Of a DNA stretch of 64,000 nt, positions 25,748 to 33,645 are shown one piece after another; within the stretch, counting starts at the first letter, position 1, and the number at the start of each line of letters is the position of its first letter. The translations under genes and the position numbers were made by a program. The notes below the pieces were generated by a model. That model worked only from the letters and a program-made list of their open reading frames with translations. It had not been told where the DNA came from and made no database searches. Source of the stretch: Hyphomicrobiaceae bacterium (lineage in GTDB: Bacteria; Pseudomonadota; Alphaproteobacteria; Rhizobiales; Devosiaceae); assembly GCA_020638095.1 (NCBI GenBank), contig JACKJF010000004.1, positions 744,001 through 808,000 of the forward strand, read 5' to 3'.

Positions 25748-26269
25748 ATGGCAGACGACCACATCCGCTACGACATTCTCACCCAGGACGCCCTGCGCGG
25801 CGTGGTGCGAAAGGTCCTTTCGGAAGTGGAAAAGACCGGCCTGCCCGCCGAGCACCATTTCTTCATATCGTTCATGACCCATGCGCCGGGCGTGCGCATG
25901 TCCGAGCGCCTGCTCGCCAAATATCCGAACGAGATGACCATCGTCCTCCAGAACCAGTTCTGGAACCTCTCCGTCAGTGAGAGCGCTTTTTCGGTCGGGC
26001 TTTCCTTCGACGGGATCAACGAGACCCTGATCATTCCGTTCACCGCGATGAAGGGCTTCTTTGATCCCTCCGTCCAGTTCGGCCTTCAGTTCGACACCAA
26101 GGCCTCAAGCGCAGCGGCGCCGGTTGAAGCGGGCGACGAGGAAGTGGAAGCGAACGTAGCCGACGCGGCCAGCGCGGCACCGGACAAGAGTGCAAGTCAG
26201 GCGGAAAAACCCGCAGCCACGGAGGCCGAAAAGGTGATCAGCCTCGACGCCTTCCGCAAGAAGCCCTGA
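25748..26269 (+). CDS. sspB: SspB, ClpXP adaptor for ssrA-tagged proteins (alpha type)
   Basis: SspB tethers tmRNA-tagged proteins to ClpX. The 173-residue protein has the SspB fold at about 5-120 (HHFFISFMTHAPGVRMSERLL, IVLQNQFWNLSVSESAFSVGLSF, IIPFTAMKGFFDPSVQFGLQF). A long acidic, Ala-rich linker follows, then VISLDAFRKKP, the C-terminal ClpX-binding motif of alphaproteobacterial SspB. ATG 25748 fits the family N-terminus. It lies about 130 bp after the tmRNA that encodes its substrate tag. Confidence 0.93.
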   Translation: MADDHIRYDILTQDALRGVVRKVLSEVEKTGLPAEHHFFISFMTHAPGVRMSERLLAKYPNEMTIVLQNQFWNLSVSESAFSVGLSFDGINETLIIPFTAMKGFFDPSVQFGLQFDTKASSAAAPVEAGDEEVEANVADAASAAPDKSASQAEKPAATEAEKVISLDAFRKKP

Positions 26270-26284
26270 CCGCCTGCATTGGCA

Positions 26285-26497
26285 ATGATCAAGCGGACCA
26301 TCACGCTCGCCGGCCACCAGACCTCGGTGGCGCTCGAAAAGGAATTCTGGGACGCGCTCGACGAAATAGCAGCCCAGCGGGAAACCGGCTGGGCGCAGGT
26401 GGTTGCCGACGTCGACGCGGCTCGGCAGGGTGCCAACCTCGCCTCGGCCCTTCGCCTTGCAGCGCTCGACTACTTTCGCCGCGACCGCAAGGCCTGA
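26285..26497 (+). CDS. Ribbon-helix-helix domain protein
   Basis: The 70-residue protein is a single RHH_4-type domain. The strand is KRTITLAGHQTSVALEK and helices follow in EFWDALDEIAAQRETGWAQVVADVDA and LASALRLAALDYF. Such proteins are short DNA-binding regulators in alphaproteobacteria. It lies 15 bp after sspB and is probably in the same transcript. The start could be TTG 26279 or ATG 26285; ATG is preferred. Confidence 0.85.
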   Translation: MIKRTITLAGHQTSVALEKEFWDALDEIAAQRETGWAQVVADVDAARQGANLASALRLAALDYFRRDRKA

Positions 26498-26506
26498 ACC
26501 CAAAAC

Positions 26507-29500
26507 CTATTGACCGAGCAGGTCGACCGGGGGCGCTGGCTGAGCCAACGGATCCTGAGTATCGATGCTGAAGTTGAGCGGTTCACCGTTGTTGAGTATC
26601 TGCCGGGCCTGGTCGAGAAGATCGTTCTGGCGGCTCTGTGCCGCCTGCTGCTCGGCTTGACGCGCCGCCTCTTCCGCCTGCTGCCGGGCCAGTTCGGCCT
26701 GACGTTCCGCTTCGAGCGCATCCTGCCGCGCCTGTTCTTCTTCCGCCTGCCGCCGCGCTTCGTCCTGCTGCGCCTTCAGTTCCTCGAGCCGCTGCACCTC
26801 GACCTCGAGCGCCCTCACCTGCATCGCGTCGACCATCTGCGCGACATCGAGCTCGCGGCCCGGCTGAAGCAGGGTTCCGTTCAACCGCGCGGTGATACGT
26901 GCATCGTTGAGCGTGAGGTAGGGATTGGCGGCCGAGACCGATTTCGGCGAGAGCGCCCAATCGCCGCTCAGCGACCCGTCTTTCAGATCAACCGACAGGC
27001 CTCCGAAGAGCGTCGAAACGGCATTCTCGGCGCCAAGATTGTCGGCTCCCGCCACCCCGCCTAGAACCCGGAACGCACCATCCATTTCACCTGTCGCAAA
27101 TGGACCTGAGTTCAAAACGTCGGTCACCGAAGTGACCAAGTCTTCCGGCGGCATTTCGGCAAGGTTTTCCGCGGTATCGAGCGCACCGAATGCGCTGGGA
27201 TTGAAATTGGCCACGCTGAGGTTCTTCGCCGCGAAACTGCCCGAGCCGTTGAGGTTGGCCACCACGTCCCCGATCGTGCCGCCCGTCCCTGAAACCGAAA
27301 AACTGCCGCTCAGCGATGCGCTGGTAAGGGCCGAAATGGAATCGGGGACGAGGGAGGCGAGATCGACGCCGGTCAGTTCTCCCCGAATGTCGAGCTGTTT
27401 GTCGGTCACCTGGTTGGCGCAGCAAAGCGAAAGCGTTGCACCGAATGTGCCGCCACCAACTTCGGCGCTGATATTGCGAAGACTCGTGCTGTCATTGTCG
27501 AGCGCCAGCGTTCCGGTGAGGTTGCGCGCCACAACCGCCCCGTCCCGATTGAGCCGGTCAACGCTGAGGTCGATCACCGAACGGGACGATCGCGCCGGGC
27601 CAAGATCGATCGGCCCCTCGGGATAGATGCCCTCGCCCGGCAGCAATGCCGCCGGGCCAAAGACGGCGGCCCAGACATCGTCAAGGTCCATGTCAGCCAA
27701 TGCGAGTTGACCGGCGACGAGCTTCTGGCCTGCCGTGGTTGAGAGGTTGAATTGTCCCGACCCGAGGGTCTTTCCTGCGGCGTCCGTCAGCGAAAGATCG
27801 TTAAGCGCAACACTTTCGGCCCCGGCGAAGACCACCTGTCCAGTGCCTTCCGCGCTGCCGAGATAGGGTGCGGAAACGCCGAGCACATCGAGCGCCGCCG
27901 ATGCATCGCCAAGAGCGAAATCGAGACGGCCGGATCCCCGCCACGCCACGGGATCGGTCACGATCAGGCTGCCGCCATATCCGATATGGTCGCCGCCGCC
28001 GCTCGCCGTCACCGTGAGGTCGAAGCTGTTGCTTGCGGTCCCCGAGAGGGAGAGGTCGACATTGGTCCGCGCATCAACCGCAAGGGGGGTAAAATCAAGG
28101 CCGAACTGCTGCGCCAGCGCGTCGGGTTCCGCGCTCGAAAGGGATGCAGACAACTGGAGCGGCGCGGCAAAGGTCTTCGCGAGACCTTGTGACAGATCGG
28201 CCTCGGCCACCACGTCGGCCACACCCGCTCGTCCGCGAAGCGAAATCTGCTGCACGCCCTTCTGGTCCTTGGCGCCGATATCGAACGTCACGTCAAGCGG
28301 CAGTGACCCGTTGGCAACGTCGCGCACGCCCGGCTGGGCCTGGACCGCGTCGAGCACGAGACCCATGAGTTCGGTATTCTGGGCATCCGCGACGCTGACG
28401 AACCCGGTTCCCGTCAGGTTTGGATCGAGAATGGTCCCCTTTGCCGTCCCCGAAAAGTCGATCTTGGCCCCGCCCCAGTCGCGCGCGCTGAGCTTGCGGA
28501 TGTTGATTTGCCCGCCGCCCCAGTCGATCTGGCTGGCCAACCCCGAACCGGCCACACCGAACAGGAAGGCATCATCTGCCGCCACATCCACCGATCCGGT
28601 TGGGAAGCTCCGCCAGATATCCGAACCTGCCCCGAATGACGGCAGCAGTGCTCCGAGAACCTTGCTGTCAAAGGCGTCGAGCTCGCTGAAACGGACACTG
28701 AGCAGCGCATTCCGGCTGCCGGTCACACCGAACAGCCCGGCAAACGTGTGCTTCGATCCATCAAGATCAAGGATACCATTCGCAAGCCCCAGTGCGCCGT
28801 CGCCGAACGTCACGCTCGAGGTGACACGCGTTGGAACGTCGAAAAGCGCCGGATCGTCTCCCGCCCCCCAAAGCCGCGACAGCGCATCGAGCCGGCGCGT
28901 ATTGAGATCGAGCGCGCCGTTGAACGAAGGCGCGCCGTCGACATTGTCGAATTCACCGGAAAGCGTGACCTGCGTATCGCTGGCCAGCTGCCCGGCAAAA
29001 TCGTCAACCTGCCAGCCCTTGTCGTTGGCGCGGGCATCGATGCGCACGTTGCGCATGGCAAAGACGTTGAGATCGAGCTCGGTGATGTCGACGCCGAGCC
29101 GCCCGGGAATCGGCAGCACAACCGGCGCCGGAAGGCCCGCGAGCAGATCGACCAGTGGATAGGGTTCGTCATCACCTGCCAGAACGTTCGCTGGCGCGAT
29201 GCCGAACACGCCACCCGAAAAGACCGCATCGAAACTCGGTTCGGCGCCGAGCGTCACGGAAACTGCACCCGTCAGCCGTGTCGCCGGCCGGTTCTCGTCC
29301 GGCTGCAGAATGATGGTCGGCATCGTGACCTTCTCGGCACTCATGGTCATGTCGGTCAGCATGACAAGATCGCCGCGCGCGCCCAGTTCCTCATCGCCAC
29401 CCCCGTCGACGCGCTTGATCCGAAGCCCAAGCTTGCCCTCAAGACCGGGCATCGCACCAAGCGTCGCAACGCCCTCGAGGCTCATCTGGAAAGCGTTGTT

Positions 29501-30139
29501 GAGCGGTGAAATCGTGGCGGAAAGATTGGACTGGGACTGCTCGTTGACCGAGGTCAGCGTCACACCGACCGTATAGGGATCGCCGTCGTAGTTGAGCTGG
29601 CCCTGGAGCGAAAACGGGCCGGTCACCCCGGAAATCCTGAGGTCGCCGGCGAAATCGCTTGCATTGTAGACCGTGTCGGTGCGCGAATCCTGAAGTTCGG
29701 CCCGCCCGCCCCGAATATCCGCCCGTGCAACAGACACGTTGCTGGCGCTGAATTCATCAGGAAGGTTGAACGGAAGAACGAAGCGGCCGGAATCGTCGAG
29801 CAGAAGGTGGACCGTCGGGTGGTCGACCTCGAGCCGGGTCACCGTGAACTTGTCCCTCAGAAAATCCATCAGCGAGAACTCGGCTTCCATGCCTTCGATC
29901 TCGAGGAACGGCGAATCCGGAGGCCCGACCGTGGTCTTGCCGAATTTCATCACCGGCTGCGGCAGGAGCTGGAACGCGATATCGCCGCCGATGGTGATGT
30001 CGGTGCCAAGGTTGGTCTCGGCCAGTTGTTCGAGTCTTTGCCGGTAGGCGCCCCAATCGATGAATTGCGGCAGGATGAATCCCGCCGCGAGCAACAGGAT
30101 CGCGAGGCTGCCAACGATGATGTAGAGCCTGTTCAGCAC
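26507..30139 (-). CDS. AsmA-family envelope protein
   Basis: The 1210-residue protein has an N-terminal membrane anchor (about 5-24) and the AsmA opening (YIIVGSLAILLLAAGFILPQ, then IGGDIAFQLLPQPVMKFGKTTVG). The long beta-rich body matches the repeating-groove fold of AsmA/TamB-like lipid-transfer proteins. An AsmA_2 domain near 900-1060 includes GSFSVSGTGGTIGDVVANLNGSG. The last 120 residues are a Gln/Glu/Ala coiled coil (EEEQARQDALEAERQ...) and a proline-rich end, unusual for AsmA. It probably works in phospholipid movement to the outer membrane. The start is GTG 30139; no strong ribosome site is seen. Confidence 0.85.
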   Translation of the reverse strand: MLNRLYIIVGSLAILLLAAGFILPQFIDWGAYRQRLEQLAETNLGTDITIGGDIAFQLLPQPVMKFGKTTVGPPDSPFLEIEGMEAEFSLMDFLRDKFTVTRLEVDHPTVHLLLDDSGRFVLPFNLPDEFSASNVSVARADIRGGRAELQDSRTDTVYNASDFAGDLRISGVTGPFSLQGQLNYDGDPYTVGVTLTSVNEQSQSNLSATISPLNNAFQMSLEGVATLGAMPGLEGKLGLRIKRVDGGGDEELGARGDLVMLTDMTMSAEKVTMPTIILQPDENRPATRLTGAVSVTLGAEPSFDAVFSGGVFGIAPANVLAGDDEPYPLVDLLAGLPAPVVLPIPGRLGVDITELDLNVFAMRNVRIDARANDKGWQVDDFAGQLASDTQVTLSGEFDNVDGAPSFNGALDLNTRRLDALSRLWGAGDDPALFDVPTRVTSSVTFGDGALGLANGILDLDGSKHTFAGLFGVTGSRNALLSVRFSELDAFDSKVLGALLPSFGAGSDIWRSFPTGSVDVAADDAFLFGVAGSGLASQIDWGGGQINIRKLSARDWGGAKIDFSGTAKGTILDPNLTGTGFVSVADAQNTELMGLVLDAVQAQPGVRDVANGSLPLDVTFDIGAKDQKGVQQISLRGRAGVADVVAEADLSQGLAKTFAAPLQLSASLSSAEPDALAQQFGLDFTPLAVDARTNVDLSLSGTASNSFDLTVTASGGGDHIGYGGSLIVTDPVAWRGSGRLDFALGDASAALDVLGVSAPYLGSAEGTGQVVFAGAESVALNDLSLTDAAGKTLGSGQFNLSTTAGQKLVAGQLALADMDLDDVWAAVFGPAALLPGEGIYPEGPIDLGPARSSRSVIDLSVDRLNRDGAVVARNLTGTLALDNDSTSLRNISAEVGGGTFGATLSLCCANQVTDKQLDIRGELTGVDLASLVPDSISALTSASLSGSFSVSGTGGTIGDVVANLNGSGSFAAKNLSVANFNPSAFGALDTAENLAEMPPEDLVTSVTDVLNSGPFATGEMDGAFRVLGGVAGADNLGAENAVSTLFGGLSVDLKDGSLSGDWALSPKSVSAANPYLTLNDARITARLNGTLLQPGRELDVAQMVDAMQVRALEVEVQRLEELKAQQDEARRQAEEEQARQDALEAERQAELARQQAEEAARQAEQQAAQSRQNDLLDQARQILNNGEPLNFSIDTQDPLAQPAPPVDLLGQ

Positions 30140-30287
30140 CGCGCGTCGAATCCCCTTTGCGAGCGCTCAGCACTTTAGGCATCAGGGCTGGCCCCGTCAC
30201 CTTAATTTGCGCTTGGGCGCGACCTCCCGCGCCCTTGCCCCGGCCGGGTCAACCCTCTATCACAGGCCAACCCACCGGCAGGCCGAC

Positions 30288-31928
30288 ATGCAGACCCGTT
30301 TCAACCAGGTGTTCCAGATCCGCAGCATGATCCTTGGGTGGCTACGCCCCAATTTCGAATCTTTCATCGCCCTGCAAAAACCGAAACTCTGGCTGCTCGC
30401 GATTTTGGCAGGTGTGGCCGGCGGCATCGCCGCGATTGCCTTTCGCGGCGTGATTTCTCTGGTCCAACTGCTCTGGACGGGTGGCACCAGCGAATTGATG
30501 CTCGATCGCGTTGCCACCCTGCCGCCGCTCATCGTCTGGCTCGCACCGACGCTCGGCGGACTGGCGGTTGGCCTGCTTCTGTGGGGCTTCGGTCCTCAGT
30601 GCCGGGCCGGCGGTGTCGCCGACGCGATCGAAGCGCGCACCAGCAACGTCTTTTCGCTCTCGCTACGCAGGGCGACTGTCGGAACGCTCATTTCGGCAAT
30701 TACCCTCGGCAGCGGCGGCAGCGCCGGCCGCGAGGGCCCGATCGTCTATTTCGCTGCCGCCATGTCCAAGGCCTTGTTCCGCGCCTTCGACATGCCGCCT
30801 TCGGCGCGCCGCATCATGCTCGCGGCGGGTGTTGCAGCGGCCATATCCGCCTCGTTCAACTCACCGATTGCCGGCGTCCTCTTCGCCCACGAGGTCATCC
30901 TCGGCCACTTTGCCATGACCGCTTTCGTGCCACTGGTCATTGCCTCGGTCGTCGCGGCGGTCATGTCGCGCATCTGGTTCGGCGCCGCACCCGCCTTCAC
31001 CCTTCCCGATTTCCAGATTACCTCCTATTGGGAAATCCCGGCCTTTGCCTTGCTTGGCATCGTCTGCGCTGCGGTCGCGATCCTGTTCCAGGCCGGCCTG
31101 ATCGGCACCGACTGGGCCAGCCGCAAGGTTTCGATGCCCATCTGGTTGCGCCCCACGCTCGGGGGAGCCATCGTCGGCCTCATCGCCCTCGCCTTTCCGC
31201 AAATTCTGGGCGTTGGCTACGAGGCAACCAACCTCGCCCTGACCGGAAAGCTCAGCATTTCGCTGATGATCACGCTCATCGTGGTCAAGACCATTGCGAC
31301 TTCGATTACTTTGGGCTCGCGCCTCGGCGGCGGCGTCTTTTCGCCGAGCCTTTATCTCGGCGCCATGACCGGCGGCGCTTTCGGCCTCATCGCCGCGGCC
31401 TTCTTTCCGGAAATGGCCTCGAGCGAGGGCCTTTATGCCATCATCGGCATGGGCGCGGTCGCGTCCGCCGTGCTCGGCGCGCCGGTTTCGACCGCCGTCA
31501 TGATTTTCGAACTGACCGGCGGCTTCTCATTCTCGCTCGCGCTTTTGTTCACCACCGCCATCGCGACCGGTCTCAGCCAGGCCGCCATGGGCCGCTCTTT
31601 CTTCTTCTGGCAGCTCCATTCGCGCGGCGTTCTGCTCGAAGAAGGACCGCACACGCAGCTCGCCCGGCAGACCTTCGTCAAGGACCTGATGCGTGGTTTC
31701 AGCGGCGCGGATGAGAAACCGGCCTTCGATCCGGTCAACAATCCATCCTGGCTCAAGCAGACCGACACCCTCGACACGGCGCTCAAGCTCTTCTCGAACA
31801 CGGACAAGACCCGTTTGATGGTCGTTGCCGGCGATACGAACGAGCCGGTCGGCTGGCTCTACCACGTCGACGCACTCGCCAATTTCAATCGGGCCCTGAT
31901 CGACCAAAGCCGCGAAGAGCATCACTGA
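30288..31928 (+). CDS. ClC-family chloride channel/antiporter
   Basis: The 546-residue protein has about ten to twelve membrane helices and the ClC signature loops. GSGGSAGREGPIVYFAAA contains the selectivity and gating glutamate, SFNSPIAGVLFAHEVIL follows, and GSRLGGGVFSPSLYLGAMTGGAFG is the third conserved stretch. The last 75 residues or so look like part of a CBS domain rather than a full pair. It moves chloride, possibly with protons, across the inner membrane. ATG 30288 is preferred over a start 27 codons upstream because it lies near the first conserved helix. Confidence 0.9.
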   Translation: MQTRFNQVFQIRSMILGWLRPNFESFIALQKPKLWLLAILAGVAGGIAAIAFRGVISLVQLLWTGGTSELMLDRVATLPPLIVWLAPTLGGLAVGLLLWGFGPQCRAGGVADAIEARTSNVFSLSLRRATVGTLISAITLGSGGSAGREGPIVYFAAAMSKALFRAFDMPPSARRIMLAAGVAAAISASFNSPIAGVLFAHEVILGHFAMTAFVPLVIASVVAAVMSRIWFGAAPAFTLPDFQITSYWEIPAFALLGIVCAAVAILFQAGLIGTDWASRKVSMPIWLRPTLGGAIVGLIALAFPQILGVGYEATNLALTGKLSISLMITLIVVKTIATSITLGSRLGGGVFSPSLYLGAMTGGAFGLIAAAFFPEMASSEGLYAIIGMGAVASAVLGAPVSTAVMIFELTGGFSFSLALLFTTAIATGLSQAAMGRSFFFWQLHSRGVLLEEGPHTQLARQTFVKDLMRGFSGADEKPAFDPVNNPSWLKQTDTLDTALKLFSNTDKTRLMVVAGDTNEPVGWLYHVDALANFNRALIDQSREEHH

Positions 31929-31980
31929 TCGGAATCGGTTTGCGAGCTTTTGCCCGGAACCATTTGCGGAGACTCGCCAA

Positions 31981-32718
31981 ATGCGCCTTGCCGCCATCTC
32001 CGACATCCACGGCAACCTCGGCGCGCTTGAGGCCGTGCTCGACGATGTTGGCCGCAACCATGTCGACCAGATCGTCAATCTCGGTGATGTGCTGAGTGGT
32101 CCCTTCGATCCGGTGGGAACCGCCGAAAGGCTCGTCCCGCTCGGCCTGCCGACCGTGAAAGGCAATCACGACGAGAATGTCGTCGAAAAAGCCCTCACGA
32201 AAATGGGCGGCACCGACCGGCACGCGCGCGAGCGGTTGGACGAAGCGGTCCTCAACTGGCTTCGCGGCTTGCCGCTGACTCTTGAAATCGAGAACGAAAT
32301 TTGCCTCTGCCATGGCTCACCCAGGTCGAACCGCTATTTCTGGCTCGACGGTCCCGGCAAGACGCCCGACATGGTGCCACGAGACGTCAAAAAGGTGCGG
32401 AAGCAGGTCGAGGGAATTGCCCATTCGCTCATTCTTTGCGGCCACACGCACATGCCGCACATGGTCGATCTCGGTGATGGACGCCTCGTCGTGAACCCCG
32501 GAAGCGTCGGCAATCCGGCCTATTTCGACCGCGATCCCGAAATGCGGTTCGCCGCCGGCTCCCCGCACGCCCGCTACGCCATCATTGAGAAACAGAATTC
32601 CGGCTGGCGGGCCGATTTCCGCGCCGTCCCCTACGATCACGCCGCCGCCGCCCGTCAGGCGCGTGAAAACGGCTTCGAGGAATGGGCATTCTGGACCGAA
32701 ACCGGGCGCTGGAACTAA
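31981..32718 (+). CDS. YfcE-like metallophosphoesterase
   Basis: The 245-residue calcineurin-like enzyme shows all metal-binding motifs in order: ISDIHGN (7-13), NLGDVLSG, VKGNHDENV and a final LILCGHTHMPHMVDLG. It most resembles protein phosphatase/phosphodiesterase-like proteins of the Metallophos_2 group. The substrate is unknown. It starts at ATG 31981 with GGAG nine bases upstream and stands alone after the ClC gene. Confidence 0.88.
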   Translation: MRLAAISDIHGNLGALEAVLDDVGRNHVDQIVNLGDVLSGPFDPVGTAERLVPLGLPTVKGNHDENVVEKALTKMGGTDRHARERLDEAVLNWLRGLPLTLEIENEICLCHGSPRSNRYFWLDGPGKTPDMVPRDVKKVRKQVEGIAHSLILCGHTHMPHMVDLGDGRLVVNPGSVGNPAYFDRDPEMRFAAGSPHARYAIIEKQNSGWRADFRAVPYDHAAAARQARENGFEEWAFWTETGRWN

Positions 32719-32724
32719 CGGAGA

Positions 32725-32925
32725 CTATTTCCGCCGCCGCGTGCTGAGCCAGATTACGCCAACGATCGCCAATGCCAGAACGGCCGAGATCAGCCAGCTC
32801 GACCCGCCCTTTGGCGTGAAGATGTCCGGATGGGCCGAGGCCGCACCTCCGCCCGCGACAAAGGCACCCAACAACACCCCGACAACTCTTCCCGCACCCC
32901 GCGCTGACAAACCGCGTTTGTGCAT
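32725..32925 (-). CDS. Small exported protein with C-terminal membrane anchor
   Basis: The 66-residue frame has a signal peptide (about 1-31, ending AASA), a short mature segment HPDIFTPKGGSSW, one membrane helix (45-61) and the basic tail STRRRK. This layout resembles an isolated sorting or anchor domain. AAGG lies six bases before ATG 32925. It is divergent from the HXXEE gene, with 57 bp between starts, and convergent with the phosphoesterase. No family is recognised. Confidence 0.6.
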   Translation of the reverse strand: MHKRGLSARGAGRVVGVLLGAFVAGGGAASAHPDIFTPKGGSSWLISAVLALAIVGVIWLSTRRRK

Positions 32926-32982
32926 GCTAGCCTTGCCAAAATCGCGCCAGTCGTTCGACCGTCGGTGCGCGAGGGAGAAAAA

Positions 32983-33549
32983 ATGACCCGCGATCCCAAA
33001 CACCTGATATTGCCCGGCATTATTGCCGTGATATTGCCAACCCTCGCCTTCACATTCGGCGGTCTCATCCCCGGCATGGTGTTCGTTTTCGCCTTTGGCG
33101 GCGGCCTGCTTTTCTATATTTCGACCCTTTGGCGCACCCGCATCGACGCAACCCGCATCCTCGTCCCCTACCTGCTGACCGTGATCCTCTTCATCATACA
33201 TGTTTACGAGGAATACCTTACTCATTTCGAGGTCACGGTCTCCAAGATGAGCGGCTTTGAAGTCTCCCAGTTGGTGCTCTTGACCATCGCTGCCTTCATG
33301 GCGCCGGTCATGTGGATCGCCGGCGCCATATTCATCCTCAAGCACTGGCGGTTCGGCGATTTCTTCCTCTGCACCTTCTTCTTCGCCATGCTGCTTGCCG
33401 AACTGACGCACTACGTCTTCCCCTTCGTCATCGATGGAACATTCCACTATGAAAGCGGCATGTACACCGCCTTCCTGCCGCTCATTCCCGCCGCATACGG
33501 CCTGAGGCGGATGCTGCTAGCGCTGCAGGACGCGCGCAAAACCGCCTGA
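32983..33549 (+). CDS. HXXEE-domain membrane protein
   Basis: The 188-residue protein has about six membrane helices. HVYEEYLTHF at 73-82 is the H-x-x-E-E motif that names the family, and ELTHYVFPFV further on carries a second conserved His. The function is unknown; the membrane-embedded His/Glu residues hint at metal binding or hydrolase activity. ATG 32983 has a clear GAGGGAG site. The neighbour on the other strand is a small exported protein that may share the control region. Confidence 0.82.
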   Translation: MTRDPKHLILPGIIAVILPTLAFTFGGLIPGMVFVFAFGGGLLFYISTLWRTRIDATRILVPYLLTVILFIIHVYEEYLTHFEVTVSKMSGFEVSQLVLLTIAAFMAPVMWIAGAIFILKHWRFGDFFLCTFFFAMLLAELTHYVFPFVIDGTFHYESGMYTAFLPLIPAAYGLRRMLLALQDARKTA

Positions 33550-33645
33550 ACCGCCCATTTCCGCCCGGAAACATGGACCTTGAGGGGAACCGCCCCTATA
33601 TTGGCGCGATGAGAACAAAATGTGATTCTCGGCCCCGGCGGAGCC

